In this document: piece by piece, positions 63,596 to 64,000 of the stretch | How positions within the stretch are numbered: position 1 is the stretch's first letter | Layout: each line of letters starts with the position of its first letter | NCBI GenBank assembly: GCA_016715985.1 | Contig: JADJXD010000001.1 | Coordinates: forward strand, 5,146,001 to 5,210,000 | Origin: Saprospiraceae bacterium | GTDB taxonomy: Bacteria; Bacteroidota; Bacteroidia; Chitinophagales; Saprospiraceae | Direction: 5' to 3' | Length of the DNA: 64,000 nt | Position numbers and translations under genes: made by a program | The notes under the pieces: model-generated | Database searches by the model: none | What the model was told of the DNA's origin: nothing | The model's input: the letters and a program-made list of their open reading frames with translations, nothing else

Positions 63596-64000
63596 ATGAT
63601 TGCATCAATAATTCTTGTATTCATAGTTGGCTATCTTGCTATTGTTTTTGAACATCCCTTAAAATTAGATAAAACTGTGCCTGCCTTAATCATGGGTGCA
63701 GTCATGTGGGCCCTCGCAGCTATAGGATTTCACTCCGGAATTCTGGATATAGTGGATACACACGGTCATGTTTTCAGTTTAACAGGTGTAACTGACCTCG
63801 CATTAATGGAACAAAGTGAGGAAGGTTTTAGCGGAGCTCTATTACACCATTTGGGAAAAACTTCAGAAATACTTATATTTCTGATCGGAGCAATGACTAT
63901 TGTTGAGTTAATTGATCTGCATCGTGGTTTTGAGGTTTTGAAGGATTGGGTCAAGACAAAAAATAAAAGGAGACTACTATGGATAGTAGGGGTTTTGGGT
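63596..64000 (+). CDS. nhaD: NhaD-type Na+/H+ antiporter, copy 2 (cut by right edge)
   Basis: The first 135 codons of a second NhaD; the frame is open to the right edge. It begins with a short hydrophobic segment and FEHPLKLDKTVPALIMGA, nearly as in copy 1, and keeps LLHHLGKTSEILIFLIGAMT and TIVELIDLHRGFEVLK. The loop at residues ~52-72 differs (DTHGHVFSLTGVTDLALM here; DGHGHIYNLSSVTDPALL in copy 1). Tandem copies that have diverged in this way suggest gene duplication followed by specialisation. The C-terminal two-thirds lie outside the window. Confidence 0.9.
   Translation, partial: MIASIILVFIVGYLAIVFEHPLKLDKTVPALIMGAVMWALAAIGFHSGILDIVDTHGHVFSLTGVTDLALMEQSEEGFSGALLHHLGKTSEILIFLIGAMTIVELIDLHRGFEVLKDWVKTKNKRRLLWIVGVLG

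Overview
The window reads as a piece of a low-GC chromosome from a marine or activated-sludge type Bacteroidota, most likely near Saprospiraceae. This rests on four things: secreted proteins with type IX secretion (T9SS) C-terminal sorting domains of both type A and type B; many upstream regions with the Bacteroidota -7 box TAnnTTTG; a type III glutamine synthetase; and giant surface proteins built from repeated beta-sandwich modules. I see no tRNA, rRNA or CRISPR array. The taxonomic call is an inference from gene content and was not computed.

Layout. 1-3.4 kb: the start of a secreted protein (cut by the left edge), then the minus-strand operon der-rfbC-rfbD. 3.7-17.6 kb: one 4,623-residue surface protein (about 22% of the window) with about 17 modules of ~130 aa, four ~180-aa Cys modules and a type B sorting domain. 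18-27.4 kb: housekeeping genes (YwaF-type membrane protein, aroC, a TPR/TonB-C-like protein, arginine deiminase, hot-dog thioesterase, YihY, S2P-CBS protease, ubiX-like, folC). 27.4-35.1 kb: RsmB-like methyltransferase, a minus cluster of signal peptidase I with three envelope-related genes, and glnN. 35.3-39.8 kb: a secreted M12B-like metalloprotease with SprB-like repeats. 40-46.6 kb: a glutamate/dicarboxylate symporter, a small Tudor/CarD-like protein, a TlpA-like lipoprotein, an SDR, a cryptochrome-DASH and a DUF4412 protein.

46.7-59.1 kb is the accessory region. Two paralogous secreted fibre-like proteins share an almost identical promoter and N-terminus but end in different C-terminal modules. 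The first is followed by a BNR/sortilin-like propeller protein. The second is followed by a propeller-Y_Y_Y-GAF-LytS sensor kinase and its LytTR regulator, probably as an operon. Between the two paralogue units sits an IS630-family element (about 1.22 kb, with a -1 frameshift site joining its two ORFs) flanked on both sides by short MITEs carrying the same terminal inverted repeats. The parts abut with shared TA dinucleotides.

59.2-64 kb: a phospholipid operon (CPBP protease, cdsA, psd), a 550-bp gene-poor gap, and a tandem pair of NhaD-type Na+/H+ antiporter genes, the second cut by the right edge.

Besides the IS630 MITEs there is a second, unrelated family of small intergenic repeats: a GC-rich hairpin core bracketed by imperfect inverted ends TGTGNRTA...ATTACAC. 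There are two clear copies (3458-3651 and 27168-27338) and one degenerate candidate (17643-17760). I found no convincing novel defence or biosynthetic system. The best candidates for new biology are the nested IS630/MITE array, the second repeat family, the module-swapped paralogue pair tied to a LytS/LytTR system, and the giant repeat protein.
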